Shown here one piece after another: positions 33,775 to 45,159 of a stretch of DNA of 64,000 bases. The notes under the pieces were generated by a model that worked only from the letters and a program-made list of their open reading frames with translations, had not been told where the DNA came from and made no database searches. Every line of letters starts with the position of its first letter. Within the stretch, counting starts at the first letter, position 1. This stretch comes from Hygrocybe punicea. Its lineage: Eukaryota; Basidiomycota; Agaricomycetes; Agaricales; Hygrophoraceae. The translations under genes were made by a program, and so were the position numbers. The stretch spans positions 7,812,001 through 7,876,000 of the forward strand of contig OY744463.1 of the NCBI GenBank assembly GCA_963556145.1. The letters are read 5' to 3'.

Positions 33775-34346
33775 GGGCATGCTGGGCTGGGCGCATGGGA
33801 TCGAGGAAGGCAGTGCCAGCGTGGGCGAGAAGTGTGAGGTGCTGTGGTGATGTGGCTGTTGGGCAACGCAGCAGCAGATGGGTGGGTGTGCAAATGGAGA
33901 TGGTGAGGACAGCATGGGTGAAGATGGGGCTCATGCAGTTGCTCGTGCGGCTGCTATATGAACACAGGGGGATCTCGAGTGTCTGTGTATTTAGTAGAGA
34001 GCCTGTAGGTGTTGGAATAAAAAATGGCTTATCGAAAATGGGGATGACAAAATTGTAGGCGCGTCTGGCAGCGTGATGGTGTTGTTGGATATGCTGTCTG
34101 GCTTGGCAACCTGTTGAGGGTGTCCTAACAAGTGTGGGGTGCTGTGGGTGCGCATGGGTGTGTGGATTTTTGTAGGGTGCAGTTGGTGATGTGGCTGTGC
34201 GAAGTGGCTGTGTGGATATGTGATGTTGCACAAAAAACCATGCGGACGGTTGTGGGACATGTAGCAGGATGTGGACATAACATTGGGGCCATTGGAGACT
34301 GTTTTTTATGGTGTTTACCATGGGGTTGCTGCGTGGAATCGTGCAG
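33775..34346 (-). other. Pro/Thr/His-rich low-complexity region
   Basis: On the minus strand the sequence is C- and A-rich and gives long open frames with His/Pro/Thr strings. It resembles the low-complexity zone at 61000-61880 in style. It may be the 3' part of the gene at 34347-35441, cut off by the LTR at 31599-33774, but no splice could be fixed. Confidence 0.35.
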
Positions 34347-35441
34347 TCAAAAAAATCTGTGCAAGTGGAATGCGATGGTCTCCTCTGGTGGCGTGGCTTG
34401 AATCAAGCTCTCATCATCATGATGGAGTGGGTCTGAGGGTGCTCTCACATGAGAAGGGGAATCAGGTCGGGATGTGATAGGATCAGTCTGACTACTACAG
34501 GAAGTAGCTACCCTAGGAAGTCCAACTGTGGGACCCAAGTCACGTGACAGGTCAGGCACTCCCACTACACCGCTCTGGTGGAATTGCTTCCATATGCGCA
34601 TCTCCCGCAGCTCCAGTTCCATCTCCTCTATCTCCATGTCATCCTTCTTTGGTTGCTCCCCATAGTACTGGCACTGCTTAGCAGCGCTCATGGCCATCAG
34701 TTGGCTTTGGAACAGACACTGGAGCACCAAAGTGCACATCTCGATCACTTCCACAAGGATCTAACTCCCTCCCCATGAATTATGCCAAATAAAACTAAGC
34801 TGAGTCACTCACCCCACCATACACATCCTGCATCTGTGCCCGTTGCCAGGTGACAGTGAAGATCTTCAACATCGTGAAGTGCCCACCGAACCGCATGAGT
34901 GTAATCAAGGACCATAAGGTGTTCGCACCTTGGAGTACCTGCCCAAACTTGCTGTCGTTCTGTGCCACCTCTGTCCAGATGCCCACCCATTTCTGTGCAT
35001 CCAGCTCCAGCATCATTTGCTTCACCATAAAGACCAGCTTTTCCTCCTCTGTCTCCATGTATTGGAACAACCAGATGTTCTGCAATAAGTGAAATGCCAC
35101 TTCCATCCCATGTTCCATCAGTTTTGCTATCATTCCACCTCAGCGGTTGACCCAGGTTACAGTTCATGACACTTACCTTTGTCAATGACTTGCACCCCCC
35201 AGCAGTCCATCAACTTGATCTCGTTTTCGATGATCCAGAGTGCCACTTTTAGCTCCTCCATCTGTTTGAAGCCCATCTGCTTGTCTTGGTTCAGCTTTCC
35301 AATCGACTTATGCAGCCCCTCTGCCTTCTTTGCCAGCCCACCCCACATCTTCAAGATAGCCTTAACTCGATGTTGCCTGGAAGCCATTGTCCGCTGCAGT
35401 TTCTCCATCCCTTTGGCCTTCAGCGTCAACTTTGGAAGCAT
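34347..35441 (-). CDS. spliced gene of unknown function, helical/charged
   Basis: Three exons on the minus strand have good splice sites: 35441-35177 (donor GTAAGT), 35079-34812 (acceptor TTATTGCAG, donor GTGAGT), and 34768 downward (acceptor GGGGAG). Exon 1 encodes a basic helical segment (GGLAKKAEGLHKSIGKLNQ, GFKQMEELKVALWIIENEI). Exon 2 encodes IWLFQYMETEEEKLVFM, LELDAQKWVGIWTEVA and MRFGGHFTMLKIFTV. Exon 3 has an acidic helix (KKDDMEIEEMELELREMR) and a Ser/Pro-rich tail. The first exon may begin upstream. I do not recognise the family. Expression is unknown; the splice sites and coding style suggest a real or recently real gene. Confidence 0.45.
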
Positions 35442-35490
35442 TCACCCAACCATCAGGTCTTTGGTCAGTGACATCCAGTCGATGTTATGA

Positions 35491-35839
35491 GTCCCTATAA
35501 GGGAATCGTTCTATACGGCGGATTTTTCAACTCAGGGTTACACTCTAATTTGCCAAGCCGTGGGAACAAAATTTCCAAACTGTGGGAACAATTTTGAAGC
35601 CCTGGGAATAACTATGAAACCGTGTGACTGGGCGGAGTTGAGTGTGAGAATTTGTTGTCCCAATAAGCAAGTACAATAAGGCAGCTGGATCACAGCTGCC
35701 TAGATCACAGATGCCAATTTGGGAATAGATACTGTTATAGCATGGTTGCATCGCAGTTGCAAGCCGCAAATGTTTGACAACTTTGTACAACTATTGAATG
35801 CATTGGTAGTGCAATGGAATGGTTAAATGCAAACAGTGC
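35491..35839. other. intergenic region before the TTGTCGAACA array
   Basis: No gene seen. Small repeated words (CCGTGGGAACAA-type at 35560-35600, CACAGCTGCC / CACAGATGCC near 35690) suggest decayed repeats. Confidence 0.3.
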
Positions 35840-36700
35840 ACACTTGTTGAACATGCTGAGCAGTGTTCGACAACTGTTCGACAAGTGTCCCAGCTTTAGT
35901 CTGGGGCATTGCTCATGCACAAACACTTGTATGAACAATATATGGCACGTATCTACAATATACCAGCTAAGAAGTACTGGGTTTGTTGGAATTGTTAATA
36001 ATGTGAACAGTACACACTTGTCGAACAGGCCGAACAGTGTTCAACAACTGTTCGACAAGTGTCCCAGCTTTAGTCTGGGGCATTGCTCATGCACAAACAC
36101 TTGTATGAACAATATATGGCACGTATCTACAATATACTAGCTACGAGGTACTGGGTTTGTTGGAATTGTTAATAATGTGAACAGTACACACTTGTCGAAC
36201 AGGCCGAACAGTGTTCGAAAACCGTTCGACAAGTGTCCCAGCTTTAGTCTGAGGCATTGCTCATGCACAAACACTTTTACGAACAATATATTGCATGTAT
36301 CTTGGATGTGGGTACATGTACTGAGTTTATTAGAATTGTTAATAATGTGAATAGTGCACCCTTGTCGAACAGGCCGAACAGTGTTCGACAACTGTTTGAC
36401 AAGTGTCCCAGCTTTAGTCTAAGTGGTTGCGATTGCACAAACAACTGTGTCAAATGTTGCGGTAATATAGATACATGTGCTATGTGCAGTAGAAGTATTT
36501 ATAAGGTAAATATTGAATACTTGTCGAACAGGCCGAACGGTGTGTGACAAGCTGTTCTACAACTGTCTCAAGCTTCATTGCAATCATTGAAAATGATTTG
36601 GCTAAGTTTACAATGTGCATTGTATTAATAATAATGTGCTTGTCGAACACTTGTTGAACAGGCCGAACAGTGTTTGACAAGCTGTTCTACAACTGTCTCA
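35840..36700. repeat. tandem array of about 174-bp units with TTGTCGAACA motifs
   Basis: The anchor CTTGTCGAACAGGCCGAACA occurs at about 35843 (variant), 36017, 36191, 36361, 36520 and 36639; spacing is 174, 174, 170, 159 and about 120. Each early unit also has AGTGTTCGACAACTGTTCG, GACAAGTGTCCCAGCTTTAG, GCTCATGCACAAACACTT and GAATTGTTAATAATGTGAA. TTGTCGAACA and its complement alternate, so each unit can form hairpins. The same motif forms the array at 44430-44815. No gene seen here. Confidence 0.9.
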
Positions 36701-36987
36701 AGCTTCATTTCAATCATTGAAATTGATTAATTGAAGTTTTTTGAAATGTACCGAACACATGTCCATGGATGTTACACCAGACCATTGAATGAGAAATACC
36801 ATATCAGTTTGAATAGTTATATTCACAGGAAAGTGATGAGGACATTTTACAATTAAATAATACTCAGATGTCCCATCACTTTATGAAACTATTTGTGTTG
36901 TTCTTTCACTTGTGAATGTATTGCAGAACATAATATTATATAAAATTGATGTTCGTATGTGACCGTACAATGTAATTATAATAGATC

Positions 36988-38060
36988 TTAATCGGCTTCA
37001 TTCATCCTGAGGTTGGTCAAACATCTACGGGTTTCTATGACATCTTCACCATCATCAGCCAACTGGACATATCCCACATTACGTTTGATATTAATCCTCA
37101 TCATTGTATTGTGAGAAGGTTGAGATGCTTTGTTTCGACTTATCGTCGCATTCTGGATGTACATTAGTTATTATTCATTGTATTATTAGATATGTCTGTT
37201 ACCTCAGTAAACTCGCTGTCGACCAGCACTAATGAGCGCAGATTCAGAATCATCTTGAATTTGTCGTTCTTAACTGGAACCGCCAATACCGTTATCTGGA
37301 CTTCTACAATGTCACCAATCCTGAAGCAAGTCGGACTGGCAGGTACAAAGCTATGATCTATGTCATTATTAATAGCCAAGCTATTGTTGTGCTGAGCACT
37401 CACCAATGCCGTCCTCCTTCTGACGTCAACTTGAAATAAAGGACCTCATTGTCTGTCCCATGGAAGTATCGAGTATTGCTCATGGATGACAGTATGCCTT
37501 TGGGATTGACATTGTGTTTGAATGGAATATTGTATGAAACTTTGTCATGTCGGCGGTCAGTGAAATATCGGGTGCCAATAGATAATGCAGTGTATTCAAT
37601 ATAGGTGGTTGACGTGAAGTCCAGCATTGCATGTTCTGGGAAGTGATGACCAAGTTTCTGGTGTAAGATTCGGAGGTTGTCAATATATGATTCGAATAAT
37701 GGTATATTGAGGCCTGTGATAAGGATGCTTTGACGGAGAAACGGTGTTTGACGTTTGGGCGGTCTGAAAAACATATGTAAATTAATTGTTTATGATTCTA
37801 GATGATGATATAATCTACCTGCTGATGATCGGTGGTAGGTCTTTGGCCACCAATATCGCCTCTAAGCTTAAGACAAGTTCTTCATGCTCAGTGGTATCGG
37901 TGCTCGGCCGTGTAAGTTTCCAGCAATCCGGTGAGTCATTACGCACTACATTGATATTCGAAATCTGCAAATGTAATGAAACACAGTGTACATCGTAGGA
38001 ATTGAACATACATTTGTAGAATTGGCAAGTTGGCTGTCATCATTGTCCATCCGTGTAGAT
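36988..38060 (-). CDS. orphan gene C, high-copy Agaricomycete family
   Basis: Minus strand, at least five exons. Upstream exons: MFNSYDVHCVSLHLQ, then ISNINVVRNDSPDCWKLTR and LSLEAILVAKDLPPIISR. The main exon (37774-37410) has ILITGLNIPLFESYIDNLR, FTSTTYIEYTALSIGTRYF, FTDRRHDKVSYNIPFKHNV and YFHGTDNEVLYFK. The next (about 37350-37204) has PTCFRIGDIVEVQITVLAV and KMILNLRSLVLVDSEF. The last exon ends ADDGEDVIETRRCL with TAA at 36988-36990. From memory this belongs to a family found in many copies in mushroom genomes; function unknown. The frame is open in every exon I could place. Start not fixed. Confidence 0.55.
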
Positions 38061-38956
38061 ATGAGATTGCTTAAACATTCAGCTGTACAGTAGAGTTGAA
38101 TATATGAATTCCTTCAATAGAATATGTACTGACATGCTGTTTTGAAATCGTAATAGGTGTCCATTTGTGAAGTGGGAACAGGGGGGTATAATTCACGCAC
38201 CATTTCCGACTGTTTTATCATGAATTGTTTTCGATCGTTATTGATATTACGACAGTGCATCATGTTCATTCTCCATGAACTTGTGATGTTTGTATGGTGT
38301 TTGCATTTTTATTTTGCAGATCTTCTCAATAGATTCCTATTGTTTTCTTCCATTTTCATAGGACAGGATATACATCCACACCTATCAGCAATTCTTGACC
38401 TCCTTATTGTACAGCATTGAAAGGAAACCCCTATCCATTCAGAATGTTTGTTCCGATGCAAGTGTCAGTATAGTTGATCCGATGTTTATATTTGTTTGGA
38501 AATGAGTATATATGTCACATAAATTTCCATGTTCGATTTGGCGGTGTTATGATCTTATGATCAGCTCCATGTGGTGACAGCTGTTCTACATTCCCAAACC
38601 CTAATTAGATTTAGTGTTTGATTATTCTGCATACCAGTAATCCATATCCATGTTGTTGGATGATGCTGAGTGTAACAGCTGGTCAATCATCGGTTCTACA
38701 TCATGGGGAATGTCCCTGATTTTTTTTTCATTTTTATGGCGCTATGGTCCAAATAGTTCTCCTTCAAACCATCAGCAGATGTGGTTTTCGTACCTGTCGG
38801 TGTGATATCTATAAACGGCTTTTTTATTGTTTTTGATCTGTCTCAGTATACTTAAATGGCGATGAGAGCCCAATGGTATCGTCCACATCTGACCCCTCAT
38901 TCATCTATAATATCTCGCACAGATTCGTTGCGCACCTTAAAGCTCTTATCTTTGCA
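38061..38956. other. region between genes C and A, divergent
   Basis: No gene with support. It must hold the promoters of two divergent genes (C on minus, A on plus). AT-rich, with short ORFs of no recognisable content. A TATA-like TCAGTATACTTAAATGGCG lies near 38843, about 110 bp upstream of the start of gene A. Confidence 0.35.
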
Positions 38957-40726
38957 ATGGCCCCTAAGAAGTCTGCGAACGTGAAGACTCAGTCCAAAGC
39001 TCGATCAAGCGCCATTTCATATGTATATTTATTTTCATGTATTGCTGTTCGTTCTGAACAAAGGTCATACTGTTGTTTCTAGGAAGGGTAAGAAGGTCAC
39101 AACCACCAAGCTTGTCGATGAAGAAGTGTACATGTCTATTCCAATATTCTGATTCATCCACCACGACTAAACCGCCAGTAGTATTGCCAACTCCAAAGAC
39201 GAAGACGTTATTAGTGTTAATAGCATCGCTAGCATTGTCAAACCTGTCTCGTCTATGAGGTGTGTCTCATGAATTGTATTTTCAGATACTATTGATTTAC
39301 TTCAGTAATATAGGCGGTCCAGGAAGACCACCAATAGAGCAAGGTTTGCAAGTTCAATTTATACTGTTCATGCCATCCAATATTCTTTATATTTAGCGGG
39401 AAAAGGTGGCATGCTTCAGAGGAAGACGAAGACAGGTCAGTAGCTCTAAATAATGTCTTTTATATTTGTGTATTATTTAATCGTTTTATATAGTAAATTC
39501 TCTTCTCCATCGAAGAAGACAAAGTCAAAGCAGCATCAATTACATGATGAGGATGACGACAGCGACGAAACATTCATATGAGTTGGAAATTGATTAATTG
39601 GTCATATGTTAGACATGTCGTAGGCCTATCGCAAAACTCGAATTCGGTTCTAAGAAATCAAATGCAGATAATGGTCTTCGGTATGATACTTCATATGATT
39701 CTTGTCCTTCATATATTAATAAATGATCAGCAACTCTGATACATCTGTCAAAACCATGAAGGCGATTTCCTCCAAAGTCACAAAGACTACCCGTCTTCGT
39801 GATATCAGTGACGACAATGTTTCCAGTAGTGATGATGGAGCTGTGACATATGCACAACACCAAATCACCAGGTACATTACATCTCTCTATTATTTTTTTA
39901 ATTGATGCCCTTGCTTTAGTATACGGTCTCCAAACACGGATGAGTCCGACATTGGTACAAGAGACCCTCAGTTGGTCGATACATATAAGGACTGTGTCAA
40001 CATTAAGTAACTATTCAGTTTTATCTTCTGAATCAATGTTAAATATTGAATAGGGCAGCGGCCATGGAATCTTGGTCTAGTGCCATAGGGAATGGAAATC
40101 CTCAATATAGCGATGTCATCAGCAACATTCGCAAGGTCAACCAAAAGTAAGCTGTCAACTAGGACTTGACGGTTAAAGACAATTCACATCGCATAACAGT
40201 TTGTTGTTCTCTGCAGTGACCTTTGTTCAATCTGGCAAGTACTCGAATCTTTCTCATGACGATCCCGCCAATATCTGTACTGGAGCATTTGGGCGTAGTT
40301 TCTTCCACTCCGTTGCTGGTGCCATCCAAACAATCTTCACTTCTGTCATTCTAGTCGATTCATGCTTCCTTGATGAGCCAAAAGTTGGTGGGACACAAAT
40401 AGTGTTTTAAAAGTCTCAGTCCATAGGACCGGAAAAAACTGGAACTGGACCCGGACCCAACCGCAAAAAACCGGGACCGCCGGTTGCGGTTGGGCCACTT
40501 TTGGGAGGTTGCCGGTTGCGGTTTCCCAATGTGGATGAAGCTTACGCAACCGAGTTGTAACCGGTTGTAACTGGTTACAACCGGATTTTTTCAAACACCA
40601 CTACAAGGTCGACCGACGGTGGCAAATGACGACGATCGGCAGCAAAACGGCGGCGTCACGAGGGAACGCCAAAATGAGAAAAGGCAGCGGGGGTTGCCAT
40701 CCCGCTGCAGAAGGTAAGTGGTTTCA

Positions 40727-40826
40727 NNNNNNNNNNNNNNNNNNNNNNNNNNNNNNNNNNNNNNNNNNNNNNNNNNNNNNNNNNNNNNNNNNNNNNNNNN
40801 NNNNNNNNNNNNNNNNNNNNNNNNNN
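40727..40826. other. assembly gap
   Basis: Exactly 100 N, so a gap of unknown true size. It lies in the simple-repeat part of the hAT-like element, which is a likely cause of the failed assembly. Confidence 0.99.
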
Positions 40827-41111
40827 ACCCGACGAGGACGACAGGCGGCGAGGACGAGGATGACAACGACGGCCACCACCACCACCACCCCGACAACAAC
40901 AACAACACCCACGGCCCTCCAAATGGGACGACGACAATAACAACATCAACCACGAACATCACCACCACCACCACCACCACCACCACCACCATCACCACCA
41001 CAACGCAGACAATGACCGTCACAACCACGACCACCACGACCGCAACGACAATGACAACCACGACCACGACCATGACGACGGCCACGGCCATCCCACCACC
41101 AACCCCCAACA

Positions 41112-41167
41112 TACCTCGCGGATGCGTACCGCCACGTCAATCGACGTTGGTGCTGCAACCGCGAGGT
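41112..41167. repeat. 55-bp palindromic module (CAATCG variant)
   Basis: ACCTCGCGG...CCACGTCAATCGACGTTGG...CCGCGAGGT. Same position in its element as the modules at 12103, 19258 and 62149; the core CAATTG is here CAATCG. Confidence 0.85.
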
Positions 41168-42384
41168 AACCGGGACTCGGAGGATGGCCGTGTTGGGCAC
41201 CCACCACAACACCAGCAACAGGGCCGCCAACGCGCCAATGCGTCCACAACCACCCATGCACCCAACAGAGTGGCCAATGCGTCTGCGCCTACCCGTGCGC
41301 CCAACGCGATCACCGACGTGCTGATAATCGTGGCCGCCAACTTTATTTATTAAAATTTAATACATTAGTTGTTATTTATTGTTAATACATTAGTTGTTAT
41401 TTATTGTATTTACTTCGGTTCTGACCGCTTTCAACTGGTTTAGCAACCGGTTAATGGAAGGACCAGTTAAATCGGGTTAGAAGACAGCAACTGAACCGCA
41501 AGAGACCAGTTCTGAGCGGTTGAGTCTAGGTTGTGCCATCTTGTGGTGTTATGGCAACCGGTTCCGGTTGCGGTCTTTTGAAAATTTGTCAAAAAACCAG
41601 ACCGGACTGGACTTTCAAACCCTAAACACAAAACTGACCAAAGTTATCCAAGGGGCTTTATTTTCAGGAGAATGGGAGTGGTATGTTGGCGCCATTGGAA
41701 TGGTCACTGGTGAGGCAGAATTTCGTGCACAACTATATAAGGACTTTCTGTCCTTCTTGATGACAGCGGCAAGTGGGATGCATGCATCTCCTAGCAGTGA
41801 GTATACATTCAATGCTCTCTTGTCAATCCTTACTCATATTCAATAGAAGCTTCCTCTTCGAAATTCGTGCAGTCTAGTCCTTTTACTCGACGTCCCACTC
41901 CATCTTACCAAAAGACTGCGCTGTCATTCCATGACATTGGTTAGTTTTATTCTCTCTCACACAATGTCCTTGGTTTCGTTTTTGATGCCTGTATTCATAG
42001 TCCCAATCTATGATGCCCGGAAAGTTAAAACGGACTTTACCGACACCCTCAAAATACCTCAGAAACTCCCCCACTTTCCAGGCGATGTTCCTGCAGAATC
42101 GTGCATTGTGGTCGGCCACACGATCAATACCTTCAAATGCTCTGATGATTTGTTGAAGAGTATTTCCCTAAATGTGCAGTGGGTGATGGTATTGGGCGTC
42201 TCTCATTAACTTGTCGTTTTTCTTGTCATGAAACTAGTGTGCCATGCAGCGTGGCCTATTGCCCATTTCCATTATGTTGCCTTGAATTTGTAATGTACCT
42301 ACCTTTGAAGTCAAAGCGTTTTGTGCCTCTCTGACATGAAATACGATTTGTGACATTTAAAGTTGACTAATGTACAAGTGAAGT

Positions 42385-44154
42385 TCAAAAGTATGCATTT
42401 GTAATGTCTACAAGCCATTTATAAAATACCGCCAAAAATGTGTCCGCAAAAGATCCGATTGGTGCCCGAGCTGATTTTGCGCCTTGCTTCATGTTGGACC
42501 ACAAGCTGCAGGTGTGATACCGTTCGATCTCGTTCACGAAGTAATTGACATTGTTGGTGTTTGAATCAACAATGAGCGAAATGTCCATGCGACAAAATAC
42601 ACTCATTGAAGGTTTCCCACCAATCAACGTCGACTCTATGGCATACAGCCCCTTGTAGGTGTCTCGTACGAAGCCGAAGAATTGCTGTCTTGCTTGATCT
42701 CGAATTGCAATGGAGCCATGATCCGGATTGCAAACATCGGTCTTCATGAGCATTCCCTGTGCTTGGAATGATCTTGGAAAATGCCAAAAACTCGTGAACA
42801 TGTAATGCGAGATGGAGGGCATCTGCCTACCTCAATTCCTCTAAAGTATAGAAGGTCATCACAATATCCCACCTCCACGATTTGCTCTCTTTGTTGTAAT
42901 GCGTATGGACTGTGTAAATGTCCCTTCCACCTAACAAAAACACTCGCCATTCTCCAATCTTGGCCAGTGGCTCAACATAGGTTTGACCAAACCAACGTGA
43001 ACCGGGGACCTCGCAGTTCAGGCACATATAGTCCCAATTCCGCCTTGGATCGCCTGGGAACAACACATGGTGACCGGTGTCACTATGCGTTCGCTTCAAA
43101 ACAATGTTCGGTGGAAACGGTTCACCGTCCTTCAGCAGCCTCGATTGTGGTCGCATCGTGTGTGTCGTTGACAATGCAACATGGAGCAGGTTTTGCATCT
43201 GCGTCCATTTCACGGTGTTCATTTGTTTTGGTGGTGGCCACACCTGAACTGTTCGACACAGCTTGTCAATTCCAGCCAAGAATGTCGACACGTTTTCAAC
43301 CGTTATACCATATTGATTACCACTATAGATGATATTCAAATTAACTGAATTAAAAGAAAGGAAAATTGACAAAAATGTTTGACATGCTCACATATAGGAC
43401 ATTCCCATGTCCACACCACCAAATACGCAATCGGTGGCTTTGAACTTGTTCCATGTTATATTTGACCCCAGTGATTTGAGCATGGCATGGGCGAACTCCG
43501 GCCAAAACATGTATTCAACATTGAAGCGGCGTATTGCACCATTGGGTTCGTCACACCGCCAGTGGTGCATTCACATAGCAACATAAACCTGGAATTGGAA
43601 AGTATTCTTTAGCAATAATTCTCCATACATTTTTAAAATATACGAACCCATTCCTGCATGCAAACAAAATATCGCATCTTGTGCGCCTTGATATTGTGAA
43701 TATAACCATCGAGGTGCGAGACGGTTTCGTATTCGTCTTGTGAAATTGTAACGTTGACGAATGCAAGATCATTGGTTGCGGCGGCTTTACTTGTAATACG
43801 GGTGGTGGGATCAAGAACAAAGATTATGTTGAAAACGGGATCGGTCCTGACGGACTGTGTAATCATGCTCAGGGCTGCATCCTCCATCTCTACATCGGAA
43901 GTGGGATCTGGTGTATTGGACGCCGTCGATGGCAACAACGCGAGTTCCTCTTTAGTAGCATTTCGAACACCCATGGAATTTTCTGCGCCCTTCCGTCCAA
44001 TACAGCTGGATAGAGGACAGGTACTGGATGCGATGCAATTTGGATGCTTGCTGGCGGATCCACAATGGCACTGACAGGAACTTCCTTCCTTTTTCCAAAG
44101 GGGACAGATGTGGCAGCACACTTCGTAGCCAACTTCCTTGCGTGATTTGGGCAT
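42385..44154 (-). CDS. orphan gene B, Cys-rich N-terminus
   Basis: Start ATG 44154 (MPKSRKEVGYEVCCHIC). The N-terminus is Cys/His-rich (CCHICPLW, CQCHCGSASKHPNC), suggesting a metal-binding module. It continues with VFNIIFVLDPTTR, then small introns, FNVEYMFWPEFAHAMLKSLG, and an exon 43330-42830 with MRPQSRLLKDGEPFPP, KRTHSDTGHHVLFPGDP, GSRWFGQTYVEPLAKIGEW, RVFLLGGRDIYTVHTHY. The last exon has FFGFVRDTYKGLYAIESTL and YFVNEIERYHTCSLW, ending near 42385. The FGQTYV...GEWRVF block resembles the end of an ATP-grasp-like fold, which is only a suggestion. From memory the family is abundant in Agaricomycetes. No stop was noticed in the exons placed. Confidence 0.55.
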
Positions 44155-45159
44155 ATTGAAAGTTTAACAGATCAGATTATGTTAGTTTGTAAATTCAACG
44201 GGGTCCAGAATGGTACTGTGATATACCAGTATGTGTTCTATAACTCGGGATGTGTGGTGAGATGCTGAGTGTGAAGGAGAAGAAGAGTTAATCAAGTTTG
44301 GATAATCCTTTTGACTATCAATGATATCGGATTCATGTCAGGTGACAACGGCAACAATGATGCTCCCCCGGTTTGATCGGCAAGGTTTTCGTTGTGCACC
44401 CATATTTGTCTTTAGAATGAATAACAATGTAACGACCTGCCGAACACGTGTCGAACAGGCCGAACACTGTTCGGCAAGTGTTCGGTTAGTCATATGCATC
44501 TTGATGCGTTAATCAATGTCCGTATGGCTTGTCGAACACTTGTCGAACAGTGTTTGGCCTGTTCGACAAGTGTTCGACAAGCCATTGCTTTGTTAATATA
44601 TATTACACTTAATTCATTGACGTAGCATTGATTTGTCGAACACTTGTCGAACAGTGTTCGGCCTGTTCGACAAGTGTTTGACAAGCCATATCTACGTTAA
44701 TAAATATTCCACTTGATTTATTAACGTGGAAATGACTTGTCGAACACTTGTCGAACAGTGTTCGGCCTGTTTGACAAGTGTTTGACAAGTGTTTGACAAT
44801 TCATATCTATGTTAATAATCATACCATTATATATATTAGCATCAAACATGTTCGGCCTCTTCGCCGTGTCATAAGTTAAGAATATATATTTGTATAGCTA
44901 TATGACAAATAGCGCTTATCAACATTTTAAGGATGTATTACGGCAAAACTTGAGAATCAAGTACACCATGTTTGGCTGTATGTTATTTGTACACCGCGTG
45001 TTCGATCAATGTATGCAATGCCGAACATGTGTTGTTGACAGGTCATCTGACTTGGCCAGTTCCCTCATAGGCCAGGGCATCGACCCTGACATCCAACGTT
45101 TTCCGTTCCCCTCATTTCTACCCTCAGACGCCCACCAAAAAGGTTCCACTATATCTACC
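44155..45159. other. divergent intergenic region of genes B and D
   Basis: No gene with support. Contains the second TTGTCGAACA array (44430-44815) between the divergent starts of gene B (44154) and gene D (45160), plus scattered single motifs near 44850 and 45000. Confidence 0.5.
44430..44815. repeat. array of about 102-bp hairpin units with TTGTCGAACA motifs
   Basis: Three near-palindromic blocks start at about 44528, 44633 and 44732, each reading CTTGTCGAACACTTGTCGAA, then AGTGTTCGGCCTG, then the complementary half. A partial block lies at 44437-44485. The spacers share AATATATATTACACTTAATT-type AT-rich sequence. Same motif as 35840-36700 but a different unit length. Confidence 0.9.

Larger units (their letters stand above)
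40400..41624 (+). mobile_element. non-autonomous hAT-like element, GGTTGC family
   Basis: Ends TAGTGTTTTAAAAGTC (left) and, reverse complement, TAGGGTTTGAAAGTCC (right). Flanks GACACAAA (40392-40399) and AACACAAA (41625-41632) form an 8-bp duplication with one mismatch. GGTTGCGGTT/AACCGG repeats fill both ends. Inside: hairpin GCAGCGGG/CCCGCTGC five bases before a donor GTAAGT (40714), an assembly gap that hides the acceptor, a CACCAC/GACAAC-type tract, and the TCGCGA palindrome (41112-41167). No transposase. Same plan as 11359, 19063 and 61956. Confidence 0.85.
38957..42209 (+). pseudogene. orphan gene A, split by a hAT-like element
   Basis: Start ATG 38957 (MAPKKSANVKTQSKARSS), basic and nuclear-looking, followed by several small exons separated by 50-60 nt introns (GKKVTTTKLVDEE; LEFGSKKSNADNG; SDTSVKTMKAISSKVTK; MESWSSAIGNGNPQYSDV). 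A longer exon, FFHSVAGAIQTIFTSVILVD, ends at the hAT-like element (40400-41624). The frame resumes with LFSGEWEWYVGAIGMVTGEA, EFRAQLYKDFLSFLMTAASG, then VPIYDARKVKTDFTDTL, PHFPGDVPAESCIVVGHTI and LNVQWVMVLGVSH before the stop. I recall this as another multi-copy Agaricomycete family of unknown function. The insertion is the only clear lesion seen. Confidence 0.6.

Noticed and set aside
35840..36700. CRISPR-like array
   Set aside because: Units of about 174 bp repeat over their whole length, with no unique spacers; a eukaryotic setting. It is a tandem repeat.
40591..41353. Val-rich, Gly-rich or Thr-rich proteins across the N gap
   Set aside because: Frames run through N and CAC/GAC simple repeats; no motif.
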